Position numbers and translations under genes: made by a program. From Chelatococcus reniformis (GTDB lineage Bacteria > Pseudomonadota > Alphaproteobacteria > Rhizobiales > Beijerinckiaceae): a stretch of DNA of 64,000 nt. Below are positions 25,650-34,398 of the stretch, one piece after another. Within the stretch, counting starts at the first letter, position 1, and the number at the start of each line of letters is the position of its first letter. The stretch lies in NCBI RefSeq assembly GCF_014640075.1, contig NZ_BMGG01000002.1, positions 1 to 64,000 of the forward strand, written 5' to 3'. The notes beneath the pieces were generated by a model. It did not search any database and was not told the origin of the DNA. It saw nothing but the letters and a program-made list of their open reading frames with translations.

Positions 25650-26713
25650 TTGGGCAGGCTCACATTCAGCCGTGCCGGCCAGGCGGCGTTCTGGTCCAGT
25701 CGCACATAGGCGGTGCCGGGCAGCCCGGTCTTGACGTACTTCATATATTCCTTGAGCAGTTCGGGCTTGATGCGCGCCTTGATGCGGAACATCAGCTTCT
25801 CACGCTCCTCCTCGGTCTCGACCGTCTTGGGGGTGAACTGGGCGACGTCGGCGACGAAGGAGATCTCGGCCGGGATCACGTATTGCGGCACGGCGTCGAG
25901 GACGATGCGGCCCTCGGCCGCGAGCGCCACGCGCCCCGCCTGCCGCGTCGGCAGGAAGAAGGTCATGTAGACGTCGCTCAGGTCCACGAGGTCGAGCACG
26001 ACGCCGCCCGCGCTCACCACCTCGCCGGGGTGGGCGACCAGGTACTGCACGCGCCCGTCGCGCGGGGCGCGCAACGTGCTATCGTCGATGTCCGCCTTGA
26101 TGCGCTCCATCGTGGCTTTGGACGCCTCCACGGCAGCACGCGCCGAGACGATTTCCGCGCGCGCGTTGCTGATGGCGGCGTTGGCGGCGGCGACCTGGGC
26201 TTCGGCGGCGGCGAGCGCCGCCTTGCTACCCTGGAACGCCGCCGTGGTGTCGTCCAGGCGCTGAATCGAGCCGGAGCCGCTGCTTGCCAGCTCCTTGGCC
26301 CGGGACAGGTTCTTCTCGGCCGAATCGAGCTCGGCCTGGCGCTGGGCCACGAGTGCCGTGGCCGCCTGCTGCTGAGCCTCCTGCTGCTTGACGGCGAAGC
26401 CCGCGGTCTCGACGCTGATCTGCGCGCGCTGCCAATTGGCCGTGGCCTCCGCGAACTGGGCCCTCAGCACGGCGGTGTCCATCCTGGCCAGCTCCTGGCC
26501 GGTGGTGACGAACTCGCCTTCCCGCACCAGGAGTTCCGCGACCCGGCCGGCGATCTTGGCGGCGACGTTGATCTCCGTCGCCTCGATGCGGCCGTTCCCG
26601 CTGGCGAAGCCGTCGGGCAGATCGGCGGGGCGCAGGCGCGTCCAGAGGCCGTAGCCGATCGCTGCCAGGATGGCGACGATCGCCAGCAGGCGAAGCGCTC
26701 TCGATGCTGTCAT
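25646..26713 (-). CDS. HlyD family membrane-fusion/adaptor protein
   Basis: A 355-aa periplasmic adaptor with an N-terminal membrane anchor ([14 protein letters not shown]), a lipoyl-like half-motif ([18 protein letters not shown]), a long Gln/Ala-rich coiled-coil hairpin (about 75-190), the second half-motif ([11 protein letters not shown]) and a beta-barrel part with V-Y-M-T-F-F-L-P. It heads the operon yhiI-rbbA-yhhJ and should join the ABC exporter to an outer-membrane channel. No outer-membrane TolC-type gene is in the window. ATG at 26713. Confidence 0.92.
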   Translation of the reverse strand: MTASRALRLLAIVAILAAIGYGLWTRLRPADLPDGFASGNGRIEATEINVAAKIAGRVAELLVREGEFVTTGQELARMDTAVLRAQFAEATANWQRAQISVETAGFAVKQQEAQQQAATALVAQRQAELDSAEKNLSRAKELASSGSGSIQRLDDTTAAFQGSKAALAAAEAQVAAANAAISNARAEIVSARAAVEASKATMERIKADIDDSTLRAPRDGRVQYLVAHPGEVVSAGGVVLDLVDLSDVYMTFFLPTRQAGRVALAAEGRIVLDAVPQYVIPAEISFVADVAQFTPKTVETEEEREKLMFRIKARIKPELLKEYMKYVKTGLPGTAYVRLDQNAAWPARLNVSLPK

Positions 26714-27250
26714 TGCTTAAGCCGTCCTCTGCTGGGGAAAGGCGGCGCGGTCGCCGTTACCGGCGGTCCCGCCGGGGGGGACTACCGGCGGCGCGGCGCT
26801 GCCGCGCACATCCGGACCGAGGCCTGGCCGTCTCGGTCTCCGAGCTCGCCGTCGGTCGGGCGAGGGGTGCGCGCCGAAGGCCGGCGGAAATGGTCAGGCA
26901 CCCGGAGGTCAGCGCGGCGTCCAATATGCCCCCTATATCGCTGGACCGACGAAGGCCGCGTTCGAATCGGAGCCGTCGCCTAGCCCGCTTGTCTTAGCAC
27001 CGATAGGCGGCCCCTGCGGCGTGTCTCCAGTCTTTGTGCCGAGGGCTGTGCCAGCCGGGGGCGTGGGGCGGGTGCCCACCGCCAAGCCGGGCTTGCGCAT
27101 CGATCAACGGCGGGGGTCACACGCGAGACCTGCCGCGGGACCGCCCGTTCTGCTATCTCATGGCGCATCAGGCGTTGATCGCGATCAAGTTCGTGGATCG
27201 ATGGAAGCCGTAGCAGAGCTGGAGAGCTCACCGAAGCGGGAGGCAGAACC
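26714..27250. other. Divergent intergenic region
   Basis: Between the HlyD gene (minus) and the CBS-BON gene (plus). The right end holds the FNR/FixK-type box at 27175-27188 and the GGGAGG ribosome binding site (27238-27243). The left 400 bases are GC-rich with nothing recognised. Confidence 0.5.
27175..27188. promoter_or_regulatory. FNR/FixK-type binding site (TTGAT-N4-ATCAA)
   Basis: TTGATCGCGATCAA is a perfect match to the anaerobox consensus bound by FNR, FixK and Anr. Its centre is about 69 bases before the CBS-BON start codon, which places a class II transcription start near 27223 with a leader of about 28 bases. This predicts activation of the CBS-BON gene under low oxygen. Confidence 0.7.
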
Positions 27251-27943
27251 ATGCAGGCGGGCGACGTCATGACCCTTGGGGCGGCCACCGTCCACCCCGA
27301 CGCGACCGTGCTGGAGGCGGCGCAGCTCATGCTCCGCAACCGCATCAGCGGGCTGCCGGTCGTCGAGACGGACGGCCAGCTCGTCGGCATCGTCACCGAG
27401 GGTGACCTGATCCGCCGCGTGGAGCTCGGCACCGAGCGGCATCGGGCGCGCTGGCTCGAGTTCCTGACCGATCCGGGCCTGCGGGCGGACGAGTACACCC
27501 GCGCCCACGGCCGCACGGTCGGGGAGGTGATGACCCGTGCTCCGGAAACCATCGCCCGCGAGACGCCGCTGCGAGAGGTCGCGGACCTAATGGAGCGGCG
27601 TGGCTTCAAGCGGCTACCGGTCGTCCGTGATGGCAAAATCATCGGAATCGTCAGCCGGGCCAACCTCCTGGCCGCGCTGGCGCGGCGGCTCGAGGCCCTG
27701 CCGGAGCCGATTCAGGACGACCTGAGCATACGCAGCCGCATCGTCGAGGAGGTCGACCGCGGCGGCTGGGCCGCGATCGACGCGATCGACGTCAGCGTCC
27801 GCGGCGGCAAGGTGGAGCTGACGGGCACAGTCGGCGACGACCGGGTGCGCGATGCCGCCCAGGTCGTGGCCGAGAACGTGGCAGGAGTCGGGCAGGTGGC
27901 GAACCGGATCGAGGTCATCCCCATCGTCTTTCCCTGGGCGTGA
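27251..27943 (+). CDS. CBS-domain pair plus BON-domain protein
   Basis: A 230-aa cytosolic protein with two CBS domains (about 1-60 and 88-148: V-M-T-L-G-A-A-T-V-H-P, G-L-P-V-V-E-T-D-G-Q-L-V-G-I-V-T-E-G-D-L and V-M-T-R-A-P-E-T-I, L-P-V-V-R-D-G-K-I-I-G-I-V-S-R) followed by a BON domain (about 152-222: V-R-G-G-K-V-E-L-T-G-T-V-G-D-D-R-V-R). CBS pairs bind adenosyl ligands and BON domains bind phospholipid, so it may sense energy charge at the membrane. Strong GGGAGG RBS. The anaerobox upstream and a universal stress gene downstream point to a low-oxygen or stress role. Confidence 0.9.
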   Translation: MQAGDVMTLGAATVHPDATVLEAAQLMLRNRISGLPVVETDGQLVGIVTEGDLIRRVELGTERHRARWLEFLTDPGLRADEYTRAHGRTVGEVMTRAPETIARETPLREVADLMERRGFKRLPVVRDGKIIGIVSRANLLAALARRLEALPEPIQDDLSIRSRIVEEVDRGGWAAIDAIDVSVRGGKVELTGTVGDDRVRDAAQVVAENVAGVGQVANRIEVIPIVFPWA

Positions 27944-28474
27944 GCACGGCGCCGCTGTCTCGGCAGCATCCAGTTGACCGGCGGCCTGATCAGCCCTCGT
28001 GGCCAGTGCCATCGAATATGGAAATGCGCGTCGCGTCCCGCCGTCTGGTCCTAGCATCCTAGAGCCCAGGGTTGCCGTCGGGCGTGCTCAACGACGTCTC
28101 GTATGGGATCGTCGATGGCTGCCGAATACGTGCCGTTCGGCGCGGAAGGCTGGTCAATATAATCAGTAATTAAGCCACGTCGCGATAAGTACTATTGCGG
28201 CCGGCGCGATATGGGCACTATAGAATTCTAGTAGAAATATTGTTGATGCAGCAGGAGACGAAGCGCGTCGCGTGCGGAGGCGAACGGTGAGCCGATCGGC
28301 TTCGGGCACTCCTCGAACATACTCGCCTCCACATGGCCCGTCGTGCGCGGCGTGGGGCGGGTTGAGGATAGTGGCCCGGGCCGCCACTGGCGCTTTCTTC
28401 GCATCGCGTTCGACGACCGAGGAATACCGAGTCACTATGGCTACGCTATCGGCGCGGCAGCCTGGGAGAGCCTG
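27944..28474. other. Intergenic region upstream of the stress-protein gene
   Basis: The middle part (about 28145-28260) is notably AT-rich (caatataatcagtaatt; atagaattctagtagaaata) and is the likely promoter region of the USP gene. No complete TTGAT-N4-ATCAA box was seen here. Small frames exist but none is convincing. Confidence 0.45.
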
Positions 28475-29308
28475 ATGATCGCCAATCTGAAGAATCTGCT
28501 GATCGGCTTCAGCGCGGACGACAAGAAGCCGAGCTCGGCCGTGCCCTACGGGCTCGGGCTCGCCCGCGAGGCGCAAGCCCATGCCACCCTCCAGGCCGTG
28601 TCGTGCGAGTTGCCCGTCTCGCACTCCATCTTCAGCAACTTCGGGTCGGGGCTGATCCGCGAGGAAAACGTCAACAGGATGCTCGCGGCCGAGGCCGCCT
28701 GCAATGCCGCGCGCCAGGATGCCGCCGCGCAAGGCGTTCCGTGCACGGCGCAGGCCGTGCAGCGACCGTTTCCGGACGCCGTGAGCACTTTTGGCGTGCA
28801 CGCCCGGGTGCACGGGCTCGTCATCCTGGACAGCCGACCGGACCGGCTGTCCCTGGAGCGCGCGATGACCGAGGAGGTGCTGTTCAACTGCGGACGGCCC
28901 GTCGTGGTCGTGCCCGAGGACCGCACGGAGTTCCGCCTCGACCGTGTGATGGTGGCATGGGACAGGAGCGCCCAGGCGACGAGGGCGCTGAACGACGCCC
29001 TGCCGTTCCTCGCTGCCGCGCGGACGGTCAACGTGGTCAGCATTGCCGAGGACGCCAAGGGCGACGCGCTGCCCGGCGCCGAGATCGCGCTCCATCTGTC
29101 ACGGCACGGCGTCAAGGCCGAGATGCTGGCCCTGAAGGCGGGCGTTGACGGCGCGCTCGGCACATTGCGCGAGCAGGCCCACGCACATCGCACAGACCTG
29201 ATCGTCATGGGCGCCTTCGTTCACTCCTGGTGGCGCCAGGTCACGCTGGGCGGCGTCACCCAGGCCTTTCTGGCGGAACCGCCGGCACCGCTGTTCCTGG
29301 CCCACTGA
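28475..29308 (+). CDS. Universal stress protein with two USP-type domains
   Basis: A 277-aa tandem-USP protein. The N-terminal domain starts N-L-L-I-G-F-S-A-D-D; the C-terminal domain starts D-R-V-M-V-A-W-D-R-S-A-Q-A-T-R-A and ends D-L-I-V-M-G-A-F-V-H-S-W-W-R-Q-V-T-L-G-G-V-T, the usual USP end without the full ATP-binding G-x2-G-x9-G(S/T). The ATG at 28475 follows GGGAGAG. Such proteins typically rise under oxygen limitation or starvation. It forms a short stress island with the CBS-BON gene. Confidence 0.88.
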   Translation: MIANLKNLLIGFSADDKKPSSAVPYGLGLAREAQAHATLQAVSCELPVSHSIFSNFGSGLIREENVNRMLAAEAACNAARQDAAAQGVPCTAQAVQRPFPDAVSTFGVHARVHGLVILDSRPDRLSLERAMTEEVLFNCGRPVVVVPEDRTEFRLDRVMVAWDRSAQATRALNDALPFLAAARTVNVVSIAEDAKGDALPGAEIALHLSRHGVKAEMLALKAGVDGALGTLREQAHAHRTDLIVMGAFVHSWWRQVTLGGVTQAFLAEPPAPLFLAH

Positions 29309-29405
29309 GGCTCTGACCGGCCCAAGGCGTGCGCGGCAAGTCGACCCTCGACCTCGCAGGCCGCGTCGACCGTGCGCATGACGCGGCGGTCCGCTCAGCC
29401 CGTGG

Positions 29406-30235
29406 TCAAGCCGACCCGACATTCGACACGACCAGGCCGAGTGATCCGGCGCCCAACGCGGCGAGTGTCACGATTGCCAGTCGCAACGCCAACGGGCCGC
29501 GCTCGATGAAGCCGGCGTAGCAAGCGCGGGCGATCCCGTTGGAGGCGAGCGCCACCAGGATGGCCGTGGCCGCTGTCGCGATCTCGATGCTCTTGCTGGC
29601 GAGACGGGCCGTGGAGACGGAGACCGCATCGACATCCACGAGCCCTGTCACCGCGGCGAAGGGGTAGAGGCCGGCGGCGCCGAAGCGGCTGTTGACCCAG
29701 GCCGCAACCAGGCTCACGCTCGCGAGGAGCAGGGCAAAGATGAGAGCGGGCACCAAGTCGAATGGATTGCCCAGCTTCATGTCGGCTGCGGCGCTTTTAG
29801 GGGGACTCAAGAAGGTAAGGGCGGCTGGCACCAGGAAGACGGCCGCCGCGGCGAGTGCGGGAAGCACGAGGGGCAGGCCAGCGCTGCGGCGACCTGCATG
29901 TCACCGACCACCGCGCACGCCCCCAGGGCGTAGACGAGCATGGCCGCGACGGTGCCGGTGGCGCTGTAGTCCCGGTCATGCTCCGCCTCCGCGCGGCTCA
30001 ACCACGCGAAGACGGCGCTGAACCCGACGAAGCCAATGCCGATGAGCGCGGGGCCGCCGCTCGCGTTGCTCAGCGCGCCGAAGACGCCGCCGAGTAGGCC
30101 GATCAAGCTGAAGGTGCGAATGCCTGCGGTACGGCTGCCAGCCGCCTCGTCCCGTTGCCGCCAGCCGCGCTCCAGGCCGACGATCAGGCCGATACCGAGC
30201 GCCAGCGCGAGCTTGAGCGCCAGATCGGTGTTCAT
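29406..30235 (-). pseudogene. MgtC/SapB-DUF4010 membrane protein, internally deleted and frameshifted
   Basis: The 5' part (30235 to about 29890) encodes a good MgtC-family N-terminus: L-A-L-A-L-G-I-G-L-I-V-G-L-E-R-G-W, R-T-F-S-L-I-G-L-L-G-G and V-Y-A-L-G-A-C-A-V-V. It then shifts frame and stops at 29807. In another minus frame, 29867-29406 carries the C-terminal half of a DUF4010 region: N-P-F-D-L-V-P-A-L-I-F-A, G-A-A-G-L-Y-P-F-A-A-V-T-G-L-V-D-V-D-A-V-S and L-A-S-K-S-I-E. From family layout about 120-130 residues between these parts are missing. The simplest explanation is one deletion, not a multiple of three, near 29880-29900. Intact relatives are about 420 aa. A sequencing error alone would not explain the missing middle. 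Confidence 0.72.
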
Positions 30236-30276
30236 GAGGGAGATATAGGTGCCGCGAGACGGAAGGCCGAACCCCG

Positions 30277-30738
30277 CTATACCTCATTTTCGAGAAGGGC
30301 TGCGAGCCGGCCGAGCAGGGGTTGCTGGCCTGACAGGATCTTATTGCGCGCGGCGGCGAAGGTGAACCAGCAGGCGCGGTCGATCTCCGGAAATGTCTGC
30401 CGCTCACCGCTCCGCGGCGGCCATTCGATTTCGAATGTGTTGCTGCGCAATCGGCTGGCGTCGATGTCGCCCTCGAGTGCAAAGGCCTCGACCTCCTTGC
30501 CGCCGCGCTGGCGGATGCTGCCGAGGGGCCGCAGGGGGCCATCGACCGTCACCCCCAATTCCTCCGCGAACTCGCGGCGCGCCGTCGCTTCGGCACTCTC
30601 TCCGGAGGCGCGCAATCCCTTCGGAATGGTCCACGCGCCGATATCTTTCCGCTGCCAGAAAGGTCCGCCCGGGTGGACGAGAAGCACCTGCGTGTCCCCC
30701 TTGTCACGTCTGTACATGAGGATGCCGGCGCTCTTCAT
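30277..30738 (-). CDS. Nudix hydrolase, 153 aa
   Basis: A Nudix enzyme of the small MutT-like shape, expected to hydrolyse a nucleoside diphosphate linked to another moiety with Mg2+. The Nudix box is complete: G-L-R-A-S-G-E, seven residues, then R-E-F-A-E-E-L-G-V. S-A-G-I-L-M-Y-R-R at the N-terminus and W-T-I-P-K-G-L before the box match the branch that includes many predicted ADP-ribose or Ap4A hydrolases. The start at 30738 (M-K-S-A-G) has GGAAGGG upstream. Downstream on the same strand lies the tandem CoA-ligase pair's end, but they are separate. Substrate unknown. Confidence 0.88.
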   Translation of the reverse strand: MKSAGILMYRRDKGDTQVLLVHPGGPFWQRKDIGAWTIPKGLRASGESAEATARREFAEELGVTVDGPLRPLGSIRQRGGKEVEAFALEGDIDASRLRSNTFEIEWPPRSGERQTFPEIDRACWFTFAAARNKILSGQQPLLGRLAALLENEV

Positions 30739-30901
30739 CATCCCTTCCGCCCCCTCGCACGTCGAGCGACGCGGCGGTAACCGGCAACGCGGCACAATCA
30801 GTCACCGCATCGACAGGTCCGCCGCGCCAAGGCCGATGATGCCCGACCGTGACGTCACGGCGGGGCATCATATGGCATGACCGGTATTCGAGCGCGCGCT
30901 C

Positions 30902-32452
30902 TCAGACGATGCGGCTGGTGCGGTTGCCCCAGTAACGGTCGCGCAGCAGGCGCTTGTAGAGTTTGCCGGTGGGCAGGCGCGGCAGCTCCTCCTCGAAATC
31001 GACGGAGCGCGGGCACTTCTGCCGTGCCAGGTGTTCGGCGCAGAACGCCATCAGCTCGCGGGCAAGTTCGTCGCCGGCCTCGATCCCCGGCATGGCTTGG
31101 ACGACCGCCTTCACCTCCTCGCCCAGGTCTTCGTTAGGGACGCCGAAGACGGCGGCGTCCGCCACCTTGGGGTGGGTAATCAGCAGGTTCTCGCACTCCT
31201 GCGGGTAGATGTTCACGCCGCCGGAGATAATCATGAACGTCGCCCGGTCGGTCAGGTAGAGGTAGTTGTCGTCGTCCACGTAGCCGACGTCGCCGACGGT
31301 CGTCATAGTGCCGTCCGTCGAGCGGGTCTCGGCCGTTTTCTCCGGATCGTTGAAATATTCGAACGGGCTCGCCGTCTTGAACCAGATGGTGCCGGGCGTG
31401 CCCTTTGGCAGCGGCTTCATGTCGTCGTCGAGGATGTGGACGTCGCCGAACACGATCTGGCCGACGGTGCCGTAGTGCGAAAGCCACTGGGCGCTGTCGC
31501 AGATGGCCAGGCCGTTGGCTTCCGTCGCACCGTAGTATTCCAGCAGCACCGGTCCCCACCATTCGATCATCTGCTGCTTGACCTGGGGCGGGCAGGGAGC
31601 GGCCCCGTGGATAGCGATCTTGTACGACGACACGTCGTACTTCCGCCGGATGGCCTCGGGCAGCTTGAGTAGGCGCGAGAACATGGTCGGCACCATCTGG
31701 GTGTGCGTCGGCTTGTATTTGTCCGTCAGCGCCAGGAACTGCTCCGCATCGAACCGCTCCATGATGATCGTGGTGCCGCCGCTGCGGATACACAGCGTCA
31801 GCGCCCCCAGCGGGGCGGAATGGTAGAGCGGGGCCGGCGATAGATAGATCGGGCTGTCGTGAAATTGCCAGGTCGCCTGCAGGAAGTCGAAAACCGGGAG
31901 CTGCTGGGCGGGGGACTGCTCCGGCAGTGGCCGCAGGATGCCTTTTGGCCGGCCGGTGGTGCCGGAGGAATAGAGCATCGCAGTGCCGAGCGTCTCGTCT
32001 GCCACAGGCGTGTCCGGCAGCCCTGCCGTCGCCTGGTCGAGGTTGACGATGCGGTCGCCGTCGCCCGGCCCGTCGACGACGACGGCGAACTCGACCTTCG
32101 GGCATTGGCCCAGCACCGCCAGCGCGGTCTCCCGCTTCGCCTGGGAGAAGATCAGCACGCGGGACTCGCTGTTGTTGACGATATAGGCAACCTCGTCGGC
32201 GGTGAGGAATGAGTTAATGCAGGTATAATAAAGCCCCGTGCGCTCGCCCGCGCAGCAACATTCGGCATAGCGAAGGTGATTTTCCATGAAGATCGAATAG
32301 TGGTCAAGTCGCTTGATGCCACGGCTGCGCAGCAGGTGCGCCAGGCGGTTACTGCGCTTCTCCAACTCCCCGTAGGTCAGCGTTTCGCCGGAGGAGGCCA
32401 TGATGATGGCCGGCGCGTCAGGATGCTGACGGGCAAAAGGTGCAGGATACAT
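30902..32452 (-). CDS. AMP-dependent acyl-CoA ligase, tandem copy A
   Basis: A 516-aa adenylate-forming enzyme that activates a carboxylic acid to its CoA thioester via acyl-AMP. The P-loop-like A3 motif M-L-Y-S-S-G-T-T-G-R-P-K-G is followed by E-Y-Y-G-A-T-E-A (A5), T-T-V-G-D-V-G-Y-V-D-D-D (A7) and L-P-T-G-K-L-Y-K-R (A10 Lys). The ATG at 32452 has GAGAGGAAAC upstream, shared with copy B, and both proteins are exactly 516 aa. The last third is nearly identical to copy B while the middle differs. Third gene of a minus-strand unit after the LIV-type binding protein at 34399-35631 and copy B. Substrate likely an aromatic or branched acid; unproven. Confidence 0.9.
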   Translation of the reverse strand: MYPAPFARQHPDAPAIIMASSGETLTYGELEKRSNRLAHLLRSRGIKRLDHYSIFMENHLRYAECCCAGERTGLYYTCINSFLTADEVAYIVNNSESRVLIFSQAKRETALAVLGQCPKVEFAVVVDGPGDGDRIVNLDQATAGLPDTPVADETLGTAMLYSSGTTGRPKGILRPLPEQSPAQQLPVFDFLQATWQFHDSPIYLSPAPLYHSAPLGALTLCIRSGGTTIIMERFDAEQFLALTDKYKPTHTQMVPTMFSRLLKLPEAIRRKYDVSSYKIAIHGAAPCPPQVKQQMIEWWGPVLLEYYGATEANGLAICDSAQWLSHYGTVGQIVFGDVHILDDDMKPLPKGTPGTIWFKTASPFEYFNDPEKTAETRSTDGTMTTVGDVGYVDDDNYLYLTDRATFMIISGGVNIYPQECENLLITHPKVADAAVFGVPNEDLGEEVKAVVQAMPGIEAGDELARELMAFCAEHLARQKCPRSVDFEEELPRLPTGKLYKRLLRDRYWGNRTSRIV

Positions 32453-32653
32453 GGTGGCGTTTCCTCTCCGATGGGTTCGATCCGCGTTGAACGGTATCGT
32501 GTTCGGCGGCCAGGACAGCCGACGGGGCCGGCTCCTGGCAACACATTCTTGCAGGTTCTCAGTCGCTGGGGTGGCAGGGCCGAGATCCGGGGCGGTGAAT
32601 GGCCGGGCATCGGCCATCTGTCTCGCGAGGCCGCGGTTCCCGCGGCTGTAATA

Positions 32654-34204
32654 TCAGACGATGCGGCTCGTGCGGTTGCCCCAGTAGCGGTCGCGCAGCA
32701 GGCGCTTGTACAGCTTGCCGGTGGGCAGGCGCGGCAGCTCTTCCTCGAAGTCGATGGAGCGCGGACACTTTTGCCGCGCCAGGTGCTCGGCGCAGAAAGC
32801 CATCAGCTCGCGGCCAAGTTCGTCGCCGGCCTCGATCCCTGGCATGGCTTGCACGACCGCCTTCACCTCCTCGCCCAGGTCTTCGTTGGGGACGCCGAAG
32901 ACGGCGGCGTCCGCCACCTTCGGGTGGGTAATCAGCAGGTTCTCGCACTCCTGCGGGTAGATGTTCACGCCACCGGAAATGATCATGAACGTCGCCCGGT
33001 CGGTCAGATAGAGGTAGCCGTCGTCGTCCACGTAGCCGACGTCGCCGACGGTGCTCATGGAGCCGTCGGCGGAGCGCGTCTCCGCGGTCTTGGCCGGATC
33101 GTTGAAATACTCGAATTGTGTCGCCGTCTTGAACCACAGGGTGCCGGGCGTCCCCTTCGGCAACGGCTTCATCTCCTCGTCCAGCACCTGGAGGTCGCCC
33201 AGGACGATCTTCCCGACCGTGCCGCGATGGGCAAGCCACTGGGCGCTATCGCAGGTGGCGAAACCGAGGCCTTCGGTGGCGCCGTAGTATTCATGTATGA
33301 TCGGGCCCCACCATTCGATCATCTGCTCCTTCACCTGGGGCGGGCAGGGCGCGGCGGCATGGATCGCCACTTCGAGCGACGATAGATCGTACTTCCGGCG
33401 CACGTCATCCGGCAGCTTGAGCATGCGTGAGAACATGGTCGGCACCAGCTGGCTGTGTGTGGGCCGATAGCGCTCGACGAGCTGGAGATACTGCTCCGGA
33501 TCGAAGCGCTCCATGATGATGGCCGTGCCGCCATGGCGAATGGTGAGGTTGACCGCCCCCTGGGGCGCCGAATGATAGAGCGGCGCGGGCGACAGGTAGG
33601 TCATGCCCTCCCGGTAGTGCCACAGCTTGACCAGAAACTCGAACAGCGGCAGTGGCTGCGCCGGGGGCTGTTCAGGCAGCGGCCGCACGATACCCTTGGG
33701 TCGCCCGGTGGTGCCGGAGGAGTAGAGCATCGCTGTGCCGGCCGCCTCGTCGGCCACCGGCGTGTCGGGCAACCCGGCAGAGGCCTCCTCGAGGTTGAGG
33801 ATGCTGTCGCCGTCGCCCGGCCCATCCACGACGATGGCGAACTCCACCTTGGGGCATTGACGCAGCGCCTCGATCGCGATCTCCCGCTTCGCCTGCGAGA
33901 AGATCAGCGCTCGTGATTCGCTGTTGTTGACGATATAGGCTAGTTCGTCCGCCGTCAGGAACGAGTTGATACATGTATAGTAAAGACCTGTTCGCTCGCC
34001 TGCCGCGCAGCATTCGATATAGTAAACGTTGTTTTCCATGAAGATGGAGTAATGATCGAGGCGCTTGAGGCCACGATTGCGCAGCAGATGCGCCAGGCGG
34101 TTGCTGCGCTTCTCCAGCTCTCCGTAGGTCACCGTTTCGCCGGACGAAGCCATGATGATGGCGGGGCGGTCCGCGTTCCGGGTCGCGTACACTCCAGGGT
34201 ACAT
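32654..34204 (-). CDS. AMP-dependent acyl-CoA ligase, tandem copy B
   Basis: A 516-aa paralog of copy A with the same motifs: M-L-Y-S-S-G-T-T-G-R-P-K-G, H-E-Y-Y-G-A-T-E-G, T-V-G-D-V-G-Y-V-D-D-D, L-P-T-G-K-L-Y-K-R. The start at 34204 gives M-Y-P-G-V and a GAGAGGAAAC leader as in copy A; an in-frame extension to 34297 is not supported. The substrate pocket region (about residues 200-330) differs clearly from copy A, for example H-Y-R-E-G-M-T-Y against Q-F-H-D-S-P-I-Y, so the two may activate different acids. It follows the LIV-type binding protein after a strong hairpin. Confidence 0.9.
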   Translation of the reverse strand: MYPGVYATRNADRPAIIMASSGETVTYGELEKRSNRLAHLLRNRGLKRLDHYSIFMENNVYYIECCAAGERTGLYYTCINSFLTADELAYIVNNSESRALIFSQAKREIAIEALRQCPKVEFAIVVDGPGDGDSILNLEEASAGLPDTPVADEAAGTAMLYSSGTTGRPKGIVRPLPEQPPAQPLPLFEFLVKLWHYREGMTYLSPAPLYHSAPQGAVNLTIRHGGTAIIMERFDPEQYLQLVERYRPTHSQLVPTMFSRMLKLPDDVRRKYDLSSLEVAIHAAAPCPPQVKEQMIEWWGPIIHEYYGATEGLGFATCDSAQWLAHRGTVGKIVLGDLQVLDEEMKPLPKGTPGTLWFKTATQFEYFNDPAKTAETRSADGSMSTVGDVGYVDDDGYLYLTDRATFMIISGGVNIYPQECENLLITHPKVADAAVFGVPNEDLGEEVKAVVQAMPGIEAGDELGRELMAFCAEHLARQKCPRSIDFEEELPRLPTGKLYKRLLRDRYWGNRTSRIV

Positions 34205-34363
34205 GCGGTCGTTTCCTCTCAGAAGCTGTCCTTGACCGCTGGTGCGGCAGATCGCAGTCCTAAGCAGAGTTTGCGCCACCGCGCCACCGCTGGGCAAGAG
34301 CCGTCGGGGTTCAGCCGGCGCGCTCGCCCGGTCGCCGGGTCGGGCGCCTTACCCAACAGCGGA

Positions 34364-34387
34364 GCGGCCCGGCTTGCGCCGGGCCGC
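34364..34387 (-). terminator. Perfect 10-bp hairpin after the binding-protein gene
   Basis: GCGGCCCGGC-TTGC-GCCGGGCCGC, 11 bases after the binding-protein stop on the minus strand. No T-run follows, so partial termination or 3'-end stabilisation is likelier than full termination. This would let the binding protein be made in excess over the two downstream ligases, as is usual for importer operons. Confidence 0.6.
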
Positions 34388-34398
34388 AGGGGCTTGCG

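Noticed and set aside
23553-25709. A 718-codon open frame on the plus strand
   Set aside because: Antisense to the RbbA-type transporter with no recognisable domain.
22872-26713. A complete tripartite exporter including an outer-membrane channel
   Set aside because: No TolC-type gene occurs in the window; only adaptor, ATPase/permease and permease are present.
29406-30235. Two separate intact membrane-protein genes
   Set aside because: The two frames match opposite ends of one family with the middle missing, so a broken single gene is the better reading.
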